From assembly GCF_015182285.1 (NCBI RefSeq), contig NZ_PRDM01000004.1, forward strand, positions 434,001-498,000: a stretch of 64,000 bases of DNA, written 5' to 3'. Shown here piece by piece: positions 16,534 to 24,392 of this stretch (the first letter of the stretch is position 1; each line of letters begins with the position of its first letter). Made by a program: the position numbers and the translations under genes. The notes below the pieces were generated by a model. It was not told the origin of the DNA. It ran no database searches and saw only the letters and a list, made by a program, of their open reading frames with translations. The stretch comes from Flavobacterium hungaricum (GTDB lineage Bacteria > Bacteroidota > Bacteroidia > Flavobacteriales > Flavobacteriaceae).

Positions 16534-16808
16534 AATTTTTCATCTTAATAACCATTCGTTTGTATTGGTTTTTAATTCCTCAATCTAGCAGAAAAAAATG
16601 CATTTTTAAAAAATCCTGTTCGAATTATGTTTTTGAAACAACTCAAAAGGAAGGTTTTATAAAAGGATTAAAAGCATTTCAGTTTAGATATAAAAATTGC
16701 AGAGGAAATTTTTCAATTTTCCAGAATCCTATTGACAATAAGATTCAGATGATCCTTCCTTCGCAGATTATTATTAATGAGGAAGAAATCGCCGAAAGAC
16801 TTATTTGA
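16530..16808 (+). CDS. YidD-like protein (divergent)
   Basis: The 92-residue product resembles the membrane-insertion efficiency factor YidD: YWFLIPQSSRKKCIFKKSCSNYVFETTQ mirrors the family pattern with paired Cys and an amphipathic start, then GFIKGLKAFQFRYKNC. The housekeeping YidD normally sits by rnpA/yidC. This one overlaps a DUF4177 gene in an accessory operon and has an extended C-terminus, so it is probably a specialised paralogue. It would associate with the inner face of the membrane. Family assignment is by pattern only. Confidence 0.7.
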   Translation: MKFFILITIRLYWFLIPQSSRKKCIFKKSCSNYVFETTQKEGFIKGLKAFQFRYKNCRGNFSIFQNPIDNKIQMILPSQIIINEEEIAERLI

Positions 16809-16841
16809 TAAACAATAAATAAATCCAAAAAATATCATACT

Positions 16842-17906
16842 ATGGAAACCGCAATTCAACTAAAATCATTAGCAGAAAAAATAAATCAGCTAAAAGACAG
16901 AATTGAAACCGAAGAATCAACCAAACACGCTTTTGTACTTCCGTTCATTCATGTTTTAGGCTACGATGCTTTTAATCCACTGGAAGTCGTTCCAGAATTT
17001 ACAGCCGATTTGGGACTGAAAAAAGGAGAAAAAGTAGATTATGCCATTTTTCAAAATGGAGAACCTATCATAATTGTAGAGTGCAAAAGCTGGAAAGAAA
17101 AACTTACGGTTCATAACTCTCAGTTATTCCGTTATTTTCATGTTACCAAAACACGATTTGCACTTTTGACAAACGGAATAACTTATCAGTTTTTTACTGA
17201 TCTGGACGCACAAAATAAAATGGACGAAAAACCATTTTTAGAATTTGATATTACGAATCTGAAAGAAAATACGATCAATGAAATTACAAAGTTTCATAAG
17301 TCTAATTTTAATGTTGAAAATATTGTAAGCAATGCCAGTTCGCTAAAATTCATCAAAGAAATTAAAAAGCAGATAAATACAGAACTTGAAAATCCATCTA
17401 ATGATTTTACAAAGTTTTTTGCTAATAAAGTTTACACCGGAAGATTGACTGAAAAAGTGGTTGATGAATTTAAAGATTTGGTTCAAAAATCATTAAATCA
17501 ATTTATCAGCGAAAAAATCAATGATCGTTTAAATGCGGCGCTTTCCAAAGAAACGATTAAACAGCAAGACGAACAAATTGAAGTTGTTGAAGACGATAAT
17601 AAAATTGTAACTACAGAAGAAGAATTGGAAGGTTATAGGATAGTGGTTGCTATTCTACGAAGAAAGATTCCCATAAAACGCATTGTATATCGTGATACTC
17701 AATCGTATTTCGGAATCCTTTTAGATGATAATAATCGAAAACCGCTTACAAGACTTCACCTCAACGGAAGTAAAAAATACATCAGTCTTTTTAACGATAA
17801 CAAAACAGAGGTAAAGCTGCCTATTTCTTCTATTGATGATATTTATCAATTCGAAAAAGAATTATTAGAAACAATCGAAGTTTATGAAGAGCAAATTCAG
17901 GTATAA
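16842..17906 (+). CDS. Standalone HsdR-N-type PD-(D/E)XK nuclease-like protein
   Basis: The 354-residue protein has an N-terminal coiled segment, then KHAFVLPFIHVLGYDAFNP and the nuclease-like core VDYAIFQNGEPIIIVECKSW, which supplies the Asp and Glu-x-Lys of the PD-(D/E)XK site, as in the N-terminal domain of type I restriction subunit R. No helicase, methylase or specificity subunit is nearby. The C-terminal ~110 residues (after TTEEELEGYRIV) form a second domain found in similar Bacteroidota proteins. It may act on DNA or be a regulator that borrowed the fold. It is the last gene of the second co-promoted operon, 33 bases after the YidD-like gene. Confidence 0.75.
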   Translation: METAIQLKSLAEKINQLKDRIETEESTKHAFVLPFIHVLGYDAFNPLEVVPEFTADLGLKKGEKVDYAIFQNGEPIIIVECKSWKEKLTVHNSQLFRYFHVTKTRFALLTNGITYQFFTDLDAQNKMDEKPFLEFDITNLKENTINEITKFHKSNFNVENIVSNASSLKFIKEIKKQINTELENPSNDFTKFFANKVYTGRLTEKVVDEFKDLVQKSLNQFISEKINDRLNAALSKETIKQQDEQIEVVEDDNKIVTTEEELEGYRIVVAILRRKIPIKRIVYRDTQSYFGILLDDNNRKPLTRLHLNGSKKYISLFNDNKTEVKLPISSIDDIYQFEKELLETIEVYEEQIQV

Positions 17907-17988
17907 GTACTCATTTTAAAATACCGAATTCTATTTAGATTTATCACATCCTAGATTTTTATAAGCTAACCTAATACCACAACCGCCT

Positions 17989-18402
17989 ATGTCAAAAAAC
18001 TACCTCATCTTACTTTTATTATTTTCATTTTATTCCTGCGAAAAGTCTTCTGCCCCTCCTCCGTTACCGCAAGTAAATTCGTTTTACAAAACCGCTGTCA
18101 CAGCGGACGACCGTAAAACCATTACACCGGAAGAGGCTAAAACGTATCATGTCAATAAAACATATCAATACGAATACCGAACCGGAAATCCAGGAAACTA
18201 CGAATACAATTACGATGTAAAAGGAATTAATGAAAAAGGCGATTCGGTTTGCGGGAATATTAATGTACAGGGAAAATACGGCGCCGGAATTTTGACCGGA
18301 GATACCGTGGCCGAAATCGAAATTAATACAGAATGGGTCTCGTACGGAAAATTAAAAGCCGTTGATAAAAAAGGAAATCAATACAATTTAATTGTCAAAT
18401 AA
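17989..18402 (+). CDS. Small lipoprotein of unknown function
   Basis: A 137-residue product with a lipoprotein signal ending in FYSCEKSS. After a Pro-rich linker (APPPLPQ) the mature domain is polar and Tyr-rich (YHVNKTYQYEYRTGNPGNYEYNYDV) and ends in a predicted beta-rich region. A segment, GDSVCGNINVQGKYGAG, contains a single extra Cys. It lies 82 bases after the nuclease-like gene and 8 bases before another small exported protein, with which it is probably cotranscribed. No family recognised beyond similar flavobacterial lipoproteins. Confidence 0.72.
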   Translation: MSKNYLILLLLFSFYSCEKSSAPPPLPQVNSFYKTAVTADDRKTITPEEAKTYHVNKTYQYEYRTGNPGNYEYNYDVKGINEKGDSVCGNINVQGKYGAGILTGDTVAEIEINTEWVSYGKLKAVDKKGNQYNLIVK

Positions 18403-18410
18403 AACATATA

Positions 18411-18620
18411 ATGAAACATACGCTGCTCTTACTTTTTGTTTTTTTAACCTCATTTCATCCGCCTGAAACGAACGTTTACATTTGCGGTTCTGCCGGAGCA
18501 AAAAAATATCACTATAAAGAAAACTGCCGCGGCTTATCGAGCTGCCGTAGTGAAACTGTAAAAACAACGATCAAAAAAGCACAGGGACTTGGCTTAACAC
18601 TTTGCGGATGGGAAGACTAA
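18411..18620 (+). CDS. Small exported Cys-containing protein
   Basis: A 69-residue protein with an N-terminal hydrophobic signal (HTLLLLFVFLTSF) and a mature region VYICGSAGAKKYHYKENCRG...LCGWED. Four Cys and the His-rich KYHY are conserved features of a short Bacteroidota family that I recall without a function. Pairs of Cys could bind metal or form disulfides in the periplasm. The gene begins 8 bases after the preceding lipoprotein stop codon. Confidence 0.7.
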   Translation: MKHTLLLLFVFLTSFHPPETNVYICGSAGAKKYHYKENCRGLSSCRSETVKTTIKKAQGLGLTLCGWED

Positions 18621-18713
18621 AATCTTTCCATCTGTTATTTTTAATTATTTGATAATAATCACTTTACAATAAATTCACATTAGTTTTATTAATTTGATAT
18701 AAAACTAATCGTT

Positions 18714-18797
18714 ATGAAATTCTTTAACCTAAAATTTCTAGTATCATTCAAAGAATGGCTTTTTTTAAGAGCTATGCAATCTTCTTTCCTTCATTAA
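18714..18797 (+). CDS. Possible 27-residue leader ORF before beta-glucosidase
   Basis: ATG at 18714 opens MKFFNLKFLVSFKEWLFLRA and ends at TAA 18795-18797, 34 bases before the GH1 start codon. It is hydrophobic and basic. It may be a chance ORF or a short upstream peptide; no homologue is known to me. Confidence 0.25.
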   Translation: MKFFNLKFLVSFKEWLFLRAMQSSFLH

Positions 18798-18831
18798 TGA
18801 ATCACAAATTAAATACGGAAAGTACATTTGA

Positions 18832-20184
18832 ATGAATAAAATTGAAAACTCATTTTTGAACAAAGATCAGTTTGGACAAGATTTCTTGTGGGGTGTTTCA
18901 ACCGCTGCTTTCCAAATTGAAGGTGCTCATGATGCTGACGGAAAAGGTTCGTCTATTTGGGATGTCTTTACTTCTCAAAAAGGAAAAATAAAAAACGGTC
19001 ATCATGCTGCCATCGCCTGCGATTTCTACAACTCTTACCAATCCGATATTAACTTAATTCGCGATTTAAATATTCCTAATTTCAGGTTTTCGATAAGCTG
19101 GTCGAGAATTATGCCGACAGGAATTCATCCCTTAAATCAGGCGGGAATAGAATATTACAACAAAATTATTGACTCGCTTCTTGCTTCGGGTATTGAACCT
19201 TGGATCACACTGTATCATTGGGATTTACCCCACGCTCTAGAAGTTAAAGGCGGCTGGACAAATCGCGATTCTGTAAAATGGTTTTCTGATTATGTCGAAG
19301 TTTGTGCTCAATATTTTGGAGATCGTGTCAAAAACTGGATGGTAATTAACGAACCTTCTGTATTTACTGGAGCCGGTTACTTTCTTGGTATTCATGCTCC
19401 AGGCAAAAAAGGAATTACCAATTACCTAAAAGCCATGCATCATGTTACGCTGGCAACGGCTGCGGGCGCCAAAATACTACGAAATAGAATACCTGATGCC
19501 AATATCGGAACTACTTTTTCCTGCACACACATTGAGCCCGCAACAGAAAGTTCTAAAGATATTGAAGCTGCAAAACGAGTTGATACTTTACTGAACCGTA
19601 CTTTCATTGAACCGATTTTAGGATTGGGTTATCCGCAGAAAGATCTTCCGGTTCTCAAAAAACTCAATAATTATATTCGCGAAGACGATCTTGATAATCT
19701 GGCGTTTGATTTTGATTTTATAGGCCTGCAATGTTATACTCGAGAAGTAGTAAAATATTCGCTGCTAACGCCCTACATTGGCGCTGAATTGGTAAGTGCT
19801 GAGAAAAGAAATGTAATTTCGACCGATATGGGCTGGGAAGTATATCCGCCTGCACTTTACCATGTTTTGAAGAAATTTAACGAATATCAAGGAATTAAAA
19901 AGATTATCATTACCGAAAATGGCGCTGCTTTTCCTGATACTGTTTCAAACGGAAAAGTATACGATATCAAAAGAACCCACTTTATCCAAGATCATCTGGA
20001 ACAAATTTTAAAAGCCAAAAATGACGGATTAAACGTTGATGGTTATTTTGTCTGGAGTTTAACCGATAACTTTGAATGGGCAGAAGGCTACAACGCCCGA
20101 TTCGGATTGATTCATGTTGATTTTGAAACCCAAAAAAGAACCATTAAACATTCTGGATTATGGTTTAAGGATTTTTTGTCTTAG
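18832..20184 (+). CDS. GH1 beta-glucosidase
   Basis: The 450-residue protein is full length for glycoside hydrolase family 1. It starts with WGVSTAAFQIEGA, has the acid/base Glu in VINEPSVF and the nucleophile Glu in IIITENGAAF. The aglycone-site Trp motifs are present near TLYHWDLP and FVWSLTDNFEWAEGYNARFGL. It hydrolyses beta-linked glucosides or galactosides with retention. No signal peptide is visible, so it is cytoplasmic and would act on imported disaccharides such as cellobiose. No transporter or SusCD pair adjoins it. A long inverted repeat follows at 20228. Confidence 0.95.
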   Translation: MNKIENSFLNKDQFGQDFLWGVSTAAFQIEGAHDADGKGSSIWDVFTSQKGKIKNGHHAAIACDFYNSYQSDINLIRDLNIPNFRFSISWSRIMPTGIHPLNQAGIEYYNKIIDSLLASGIEPWITLYHWDLPHALEVKGGWTNRDSVKWFSDYVEVCAQYFGDRVKNWMVINEPSVFTGAGYFLGIHAPGKKGITNYLKAMHHVTLATAAGAKILRNRIPDANIGTTFSCTHIEPATESSKDIEAAKRVDTLLNRTFIEPILGLGYPQKDLPVLKKLNNYIREDDLDNLAFDFDFIGLQCYTREVVKYSLLTPYIGAELVSAEKRNVISTDMGWEVYPPALYHVLKKFNEYQGIKKIIITENGAAFPDTVSNGKVYDIKRTHFIQDHLEQILKAKNDGLNVDGYFVWSLTDNFEWAEGYNARFGLIHVDFETQKRTIKHSGLWFKDFLS

Positions 20185-20227
20185 AATAATTTACCTTGAA
20201 TTTTAGTGCAAAGGGCGCTAAGGCGTT

Positions 20228-20273
20228 CGCAAAGTTCGCAAAGCTTTATTTATACAGCTTTGCGAACTTTGCG
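20228..20273. repeat. Perfect 18-bp inverted repeat (flavobacterial GCAAAG-type)
   Basis: CGCAAAGTTCGCAAAGCT and its exact reverse complement are separated by 10 bases between the convergent GH1 and lipoprotein genes. Related words occur at 24220-24295 and 59221-59325. It could act as a terminator, but it looks like a dispersed intergenic repeat. Confidence 0.75.
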
Positions 20274-20299
20274 GTTAAATCAACGACATTAGAATTCAA

Positions 20300-20665
20300 C
20301 TACTTAAATCTAAACGGATAAGACTGTTTTAAAATTCCAACATGAATTTTTCCATTTTGTTTTAAATGGGCCGTAACCATAATGTATTTTTCTTTAGGAT
20401 ACTCTATTTCGTAACTAAAGGTTGTATCTTTTGCTTTAACCTGCAAAAGATGTTTTCCGTCGTCTGAAATTGAAAGTTCGGCTTTCTCGTAGGCAGGCAG
20501 TGCATTGGTAGCTTTTAAGTTAATCTCTTGAACTTTCTCTTTATCCAAAAGTATTTCGAGCTTTAAATTGTCTAGTTTGCTATTGGTTGGCTGTTCAAAC
20601 GCTACCACATATTTTTTGCAGCCCAAAAAGCATAAAACAATTAAAAGAAGTATAAGTTTTTTCAT
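20300..20665 (-). CDS. Small lipoprotein of unknown function
   Basis: A 121-residue protein with a lipoprotein signal (KKLILLLIVLCFLGCKKY, Cys16). The mature part is predicted beta-rich with a Lys/Glu-rich surface: KLDNLKLEILLDKEKVQEI, then LSISDDGKHLLQVKAKD, ending QSYPFRFK. No enzymatic motif. Convergent with the GH1 gene and apparently monocistronic; I see no partner. Confidence 0.7.
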   Translation of the reverse strand: MKKLILLLIVLCFLGCKKYVVAFEQPTNSKLDNLKLEILLDKEKVQEINLKATNALPAYEKAELSISDDGKHLLQVKAKDTTFSYEIEYPKEKYIMVTAHLKQNGKIHVGILKQSYPFRFK

Positions 20666-21009
20666 AAAAAATATTTTAAAACTGATGGTTATTGTAAATC
20701 AAAATCGATTTTAATGTTTTATAAATATAAGCATTTGAAATTTCTAAAAAAACATCCTTTAAAGGTCTCAAAATATAGCAGTTAACGGAACAGTTTTTCA
20801 GAAAAAAAAAAATTCAAAAAACAACCTTAAAATTCAGTCATTTCAGTGATTTACAATAGGTTTAGCCGATTTTTTTTCTTATCTTTATAGTGTAAATAAC
20901 AGTAAATATATGCCGAAAAACTACCTATTTTATTTCCAGAATTACTTCTTAAAAAATCATTTTTTTTATCTATTAAAGCATTTTAATTTTCAAAATGCTC
21001 TTCATTCAC
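20666..21009. other. Gene-free spacer, 344 bp
   Basis: Very AT-rich, between the start of the minus-strand lipoprotein and the end of the minus-strand cassette 2 protein. It should contain the lipoprotein promoter. I see no convincing gene, RNA or repeat. Confidence 0.5.
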
Positions 21010-21642
21010 TTATTCTTTTTTCTGTACAAAATTCAAACAGACAGAAGACACTGCAGCGACAACCCCAATTGCAGCCGTAATTACTTTCTTAGGATAGACT
21101 TTCTGAATTTTTTCTTTAGAAAATAAATCTTTAAAATCTAAAAAGAGATCTTCCAATTTAGGAGGCTCTTTTGACTCTTTCTTTTTATTATCCACAAAAT
21201 CCTCATCCTCTATGATCTCATTCTTTAGTTCAGCTTCGCCTATTGGCCCAACTGCAGGTTCCATTTCTTTTGGTTCAATGATTCTGCATTTTTCTACAAA
21301 TTTTTTAAAAGGTCGCGGCTGAAAATCGACCAGAACTGCTGCAAGATTAATCGCGTCAATATTCGACGGATCGGTTTCGCCTTTAAAGAAAGTTTCAATG
21401 GGCCTGAATTTATCTTTCTGCTCTTTAAACTTATTTTTTTGAGCATAATCAAAGTCAAGACCAAATAACGTTTTAAAAATATTTAAATCGTCTCGACTCG
21501 GATTATTTTCGAAAATAAGCCAGCATAAATCGCGGAGTTTTCCGCGCGAAGGACTGTATAAAAAATCAAAATACGCTCCCTCTTTTTCGGTCTCGTATTT
21601 AATTTTAATTGCCTTTTTATATTCTTCTAATGTATTATTCAT
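21010..21642 (-). CDS. Cassette 2 protein of unknown function (short form)
   Basis: The ATG at 21642 aligns with the start of the cassette 1 homologue, so it is preferred to a GTG at 21690. The 210-residue protein keeps the shared N-terminal domain: EYKKAIKIKYETEK, KLRDLCWLIF, DDLNIF, KDKFRPI, FFKGETD and AAVLVDFQPRPFKKF. After a charged linker it ends in one membrane helix (~185-205, VITAAIGVVAAVSSVCLNFV) with almost nothing beyond. It lacks the Cys-containing C-terminal domain of the cassette 1 protein. Orientation and position relative to the lipoprotein and kinase match cassette 1. Function unknown. Confidence 0.8.
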   Translation of the reverse strand: MNNTLEEYKKAIKIKYETEKEGAYFDFLYSPSRGKLRDLCWLIFENNPSRDDLNIFKTLFGLDFDYAQKNKFKEQKDKFRPIETFFKGETDPSNIDAINLAAVLVDFQPRPFKKFVEKCRIIEPKEMEPAVGPIGEAELKNEIIEDEDFVDNKKKESKEPPKLEDLFLDFKDLFSKEKIQKVYPKKVITAAIGVVAAVSSVCLNFVQKKE

Positions 21643-21903
21643 TTTACCTTTTTTAGGAACTTCTTTTGACTCTGTAATTTTATTTTTCACTCAAATATTT
21701 TTTCTATGCCTTTACTTTCGACTTCTACAATTAAGCCTTACCAGTCCTTTCAATTTTTATTCCAAATTCTATATTATTCCTATGTTTTTTTAATAGATCG
21801 CAGCCAACTTTTTCCAGACTTATTGCATCTATTATAATATAGGTTTGTTTCGAATTAAATAAACAATTAATAAAAAAAATAAGCATTGCATTTTCGCTTT
21901 ATT

Positions 21904-21960
21904 GGGAATTCATGGGAATTCACGGGAATCTCAGGAAAACACGGGAATTCTGGGAATTCC
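21904..21960. repeat. Cassette 2 array of ~10-bp GGGAATTC repeats
   Basis: Six units start at 21904, 21914, 21924, 21934, 21943 and 21952 (spacing 10, 10, 10, 9, 9). Most read GGGAATTC; the fourth is degenerate. The spacing pattern, ending 9, 9 after a degenerate unit, and the ~22-base distance to the conserved leader match cassette 1. Confidence 0.75.
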
Positions 21961-21974
21961 TCATCTACAATGCC

Positions 21975-22193
21975 CTCAAAGCGCCTTTTCTTTGCCATAG
22001 AAATTAGTTCAAGTTTTGTCTGCAGACTAAAACAAAAATAGAAAACTAGTTCTAATTATCAATGTGGAAAGCCGTAAGATCGAGTTTATTCGGGAAGTAT
22101 AAATAACATCTTACAGTCTACACATATCACTTCCCTCAATCAATTGGTATTGCCGCCAATAAATTTCTGGATCTCGATCCGGACAGCAATACC
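21975..22193 (+). ncRNA. Cassette 2 conserved structured leader with predicted pseudoknot
   Basis: Homologous to 9728-9947. Helix 1 is ATGTG 22062-22066 with CACAT 22121-22125. Helix 2 is GTAAGAT 22074-22080 with ATCTTAC 22108-22114. The pseudoknot is GGGAAGT 22092-22098 with ACTTCCC 22129-22135. Helix 4 is GGTATTGC 22146-22153 with GCAATACC 22186-22193, enclosing a GGAT/ATCC hairpin at 22169-22180. Helices 1, 2 and 4 use different base pairs from cassette 1 at several positions, while the loop CGAGTTTATTC-GGGAAGTATAAAT is nearly unchanged. It ends 26 bases before the small lipoprotein ATG. Confidence 0.72.
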
Positions 22194-22219
22194 TATGTCT
22201 AATTTCTAAATCAATAAAA

Positions 22220-22417
22220 ATGAAAAAATTATTACTTATAAGCGCTTTTGCGTTGTTATTTACCATATTTTCTTGTACTCCTGATGAGTACGAGACTCCT
22301 GTAAAAACGGAAACTAAAAAAGATATCAAGCCTTTAAAATCTGGATATGCTGATGGTGATGGTCCTGGTGATAAAGGTGGTGTTGGTGGTAATACTCCAC
22401 CGCCAACAGATGACTAA
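22220..22417 (+). CDS. Cassette 2 tiny lipoprotein with DGPGD and Pro-rich tail
   Basis: A 65-residue product with a lipoprotein signal ending in TIFSCTPDEYE (Cys19), a charged middle (VKTETKKDIKP) and the tail SGYADGDGPGD...NTPPPTDD. It matches the cassette 1 peptide in signal, YADG-DGPGD block and acidic Pro-rich end, with a Gly-rich insertion. It lies directly downstream of the structured leader and 54 bases before the kinase ATG. Probable role alongside the kinase is inferred from conserved order only. Confidence 0.75.
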   Translation: MKKLLLISAFALLFTIFSCTPDEYETPVKTETKKDIKPLKSGYADGDGPGDKGGVGGNTPPPTDD

Positions 22418-22450
22418 AAAATATGTTTTTAGTATCTAATAAATTACTAT

Positions 22451-22465
22451 TTTCGGGGAAAGTAA
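22451..22465 (+). promoter_or_regulatory. Conserved 15-base element before cassette 2 kinase
   Basis: TTTCGGGGAAAGTAA, identical to 10183-10197, ends 6 bases before the kinase ATG at 22472. Conservation of an untranslated 15-mer in the same place in both cassettes suggests a translational or RNA-level control site. Confidence 0.6.
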
Positions 22466-22471
22466 ACTTGT

Positions 22472-24181
22472 ATGTTACGGTCCCCGATTTTTCTTTTTAT
22501 TCTTTTCCTTTTTCTTTTTTCCTGTCAGGAAAAAGAGACCGTAAATCTTAATGAAGTGCCTGTAAGAAAAGAAGCCCTCGCATTACGTAATAAAGCAATT
22601 GAAAATTTAAAAAAACAAAATTACAATACTGCCTTTTATCAGTTCAACAAATCCAAAAAACTATATGAAGTTTTAAAAGATAGTGCTAACATAGGATACA
22701 TACTCATACAAACTGCTTGTATACAACAGGTTAACGGAGACTATTACGGTAGCAAAGAAACTCTAACTGAAGCTTTGCCTCTTTTTAAAAAAAGAAATGG
22801 CTATACAGCTGACATATATAATATAATGGGAATTGCCGATAAAGAGTTAGGACTTTATGATGATGCTATTTTTTACTATAAAGAATCAATAAAAGATTAT
22901 ACAGACCCTATTGGAAAATCTGCCCCCATGAGTAATATTGGAACAGTCTATATCTTTCAGAAAAAATATGATAAGACAATTGCTATTTTAGAGTCAATTT
23001 TAAAAAATAAACTATTCTACAGCAAATCCATATCGTTTGACAAATCAAGAGATCTTGACAACTTAGGTTACGCTTATTTTAAAAAAGGAGTAGAAGAAAA
23101 AGGATTTCGTTTAATGAGTGAAGCTCTCTTAAAAAGAAAAGAAAACAAAGATATCTATGGAAGTATTGAGAGTTATTTGCACTTAGCTGATTATTATTCT
23201 AAAAAAGACCCTCAAAAATCTGATGAACATGCGATGGAAGCATATAAAATCGCAACCCGATTAAATAGTGTTGATGAAAGACTGGAAGCACTTCAAATTT
23301 TAATTTCTAATGATAATACTACTAAAACGCCTGCATACACGCAAAGGTATTTTACCTTAAACGACAGTATTATTAAGGTTCGAAATAACTTTAAAAATAA
23401 GTCGGCTAAAATAAAATACGATGCTAAAAAAGAAAAAGACGAAAATGAAAAACTGCGTCTGGAAAAAGCAGAAAACTTGTTATCCTTACAAAAAGCAAAA
23501 TACCAGCGCATCGTTTTTGCAATTATTTTTGTCTTTTTAGTGATTTTAATAACCATTTTAATCCGTTATTTTAGAAATAAAAATAAGGCCATCAAAGTCA
23601 AAACTTCGTACGAAACGGAAACGCGTATTGCTAAAAAAATTCACGACGAATTGGCAAACGATGTTTACAACGTGATTGCTTTTACGGAATCCCAACCGTT
23701 GGCCGCCGAAAACACAAAAGAAAACCTGCTCCAGAAATTGGATGATATTTATTCTCGCGTGAGGGGAATTTCTAAAGAAAACAACAGTATTGAAACCGGT
23801 GCAGATTTTACTAACAACATCAAGGAAATGCTCTCGGCTTACAGCACCAACGAACAAAATGTTTTGATTAGTAATATCGAAAGTATTGAATGGGAAACTA
23901 TTGATGATATTAAAAAAATTACCATCAGTAGAATTTTGCAGGAACTCATGGTAAACATGAAAAAACATAGTAAGGCCAGTCTTGCTGCAATAAAATTTGA
24001 AAACACTCCAAACGCTGTCTTAATAAACTACACGGATAACGGAAAAGGCTGCGAAACAACCAATCTTGCAAAAAGCGGTCTTAAAAACATGGAAAGCCGT
24101 GTTCAGGCTGTTAATGGGCATATTTCTTTTGAAACTGAAATAAATAAAGGTTTCAAAGCAAAAATAGTGCTGCCTAAATAA
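22472..24181 (+). CDS. Cassette 2 TPR sensor histidine kinase, no adjacent regulator
   Basis: The 569-residue protein aligns along its whole length with the cassette 1 kinase. It has a lipoprotein-type signal (FLFSCQEK), TPR repeats with the shared YYGSKETLTEALP segment, the coiled coil KIKYDAKKEKDENEKLRLEKAEN, one membrane helix (about residues 350-370) and a HisKA_3-type core with His in RIAKKIHDELAND. The HATPase motifs are LQELMVNMKKHS and YTDNGKGC. No response regulator follows; the next gene is on the opposite strand. It could signal to the cassette 1 regulator at 11928 or to a distant one (inference). Confidence 0.9.
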   Translation: MLRSPIFLFILFLFLFSCQEKETVNLNEVPVRKEALALRNKAIENLKKQNYNTAFYQFNKSKKLYEVLKDSANIGYILIQTACIQQVNGDYYGSKETLTEALPLFKKRNGYTADIYNIMGIADKELGLYDDAIFYYKESIKDYTDPIGKSAPMSNIGTVYIFQKKYDKTIAILESILKNKLFYSKSISFDKSRDLDNLGYAYFKKGVEEKGFRLMSEALLKRKENKDIYGSIESYLHLADYYSKKDPQKSDEHAMEAYKIATRLNSVDERLEALQILISNDNTTKTPAYTQRYFTLNDSIIKVRNNFKNKSAKIKYDAKKEKDENEKLRLEKAENLLSLQKAKYQRIVFAIIFVFLVILITILIRYFRNKNKAIKVKTSYETETRIAKKIHDELANDVYNVIAFTESQPLAAENTKENLLQKLDDIYSRVRGISKENNSIETGADFTNNIKEMLSAYSTNEQNVLISNIESIEWETIDDIKKITISRILQELMVNMKKHSKASLAAIKFENTPNAVLINYTDNGKGCETTNLAKSGLKNMESRVQAVNGHISFETEINKGFKAKIVLPK

Positions 24182-24331
24182 AAAAGCTTTTCAGTTTTTA
24201 AAGGCTTAGTTATTTTAAACGCAAAGTGCACTAAGAATTACGCAGCGTTTGCAAAGCTTTGAGTTTTGTTTAAAAAGATTAAAAAACTCTGCGCTTAAAT
24301 TCAAAATTAAAGATCTCTGGAAATTACTTTA

Positions 24332-24370
24332 TAAAAAAGCCTTTCAAGATTTTACTCTCAAAAGGCTTTT
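24332..24370 (-). terminator. Terminator of the RND efflux operon
   Basis: AAAAGCCTTT and AAAGGCTTTT arms; on the minus strand the stem is followed by TTTTTTA, 23 bases beyond the outer-membrane factor stop codon. Confidence 0.75.
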
Positions 24371-24392
24371 CACTACAAATTAACAGGCAAAA

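Noticed and set aside
16842..17906. A type I restriction-modification system
   Set aside because: Only the HsdR-N-like domain is present; no helicase, HsdM or HsdS gene occurs in the window.
22111..22329. 72-codon minus-strand ORF over the cassette 2 leader and lipoprotein
   Set aside because: It opposes the conserved lipoprotein and its upstream half coincides with paired RNA stems; no counterpart in cassette 1.
23558..23968. 136-codon minus-strand ORF inside the cassette 2 kinase
   Set aside because: Antisense shadow of a conserved kinase core; its sequence is only the complement of that conservation.
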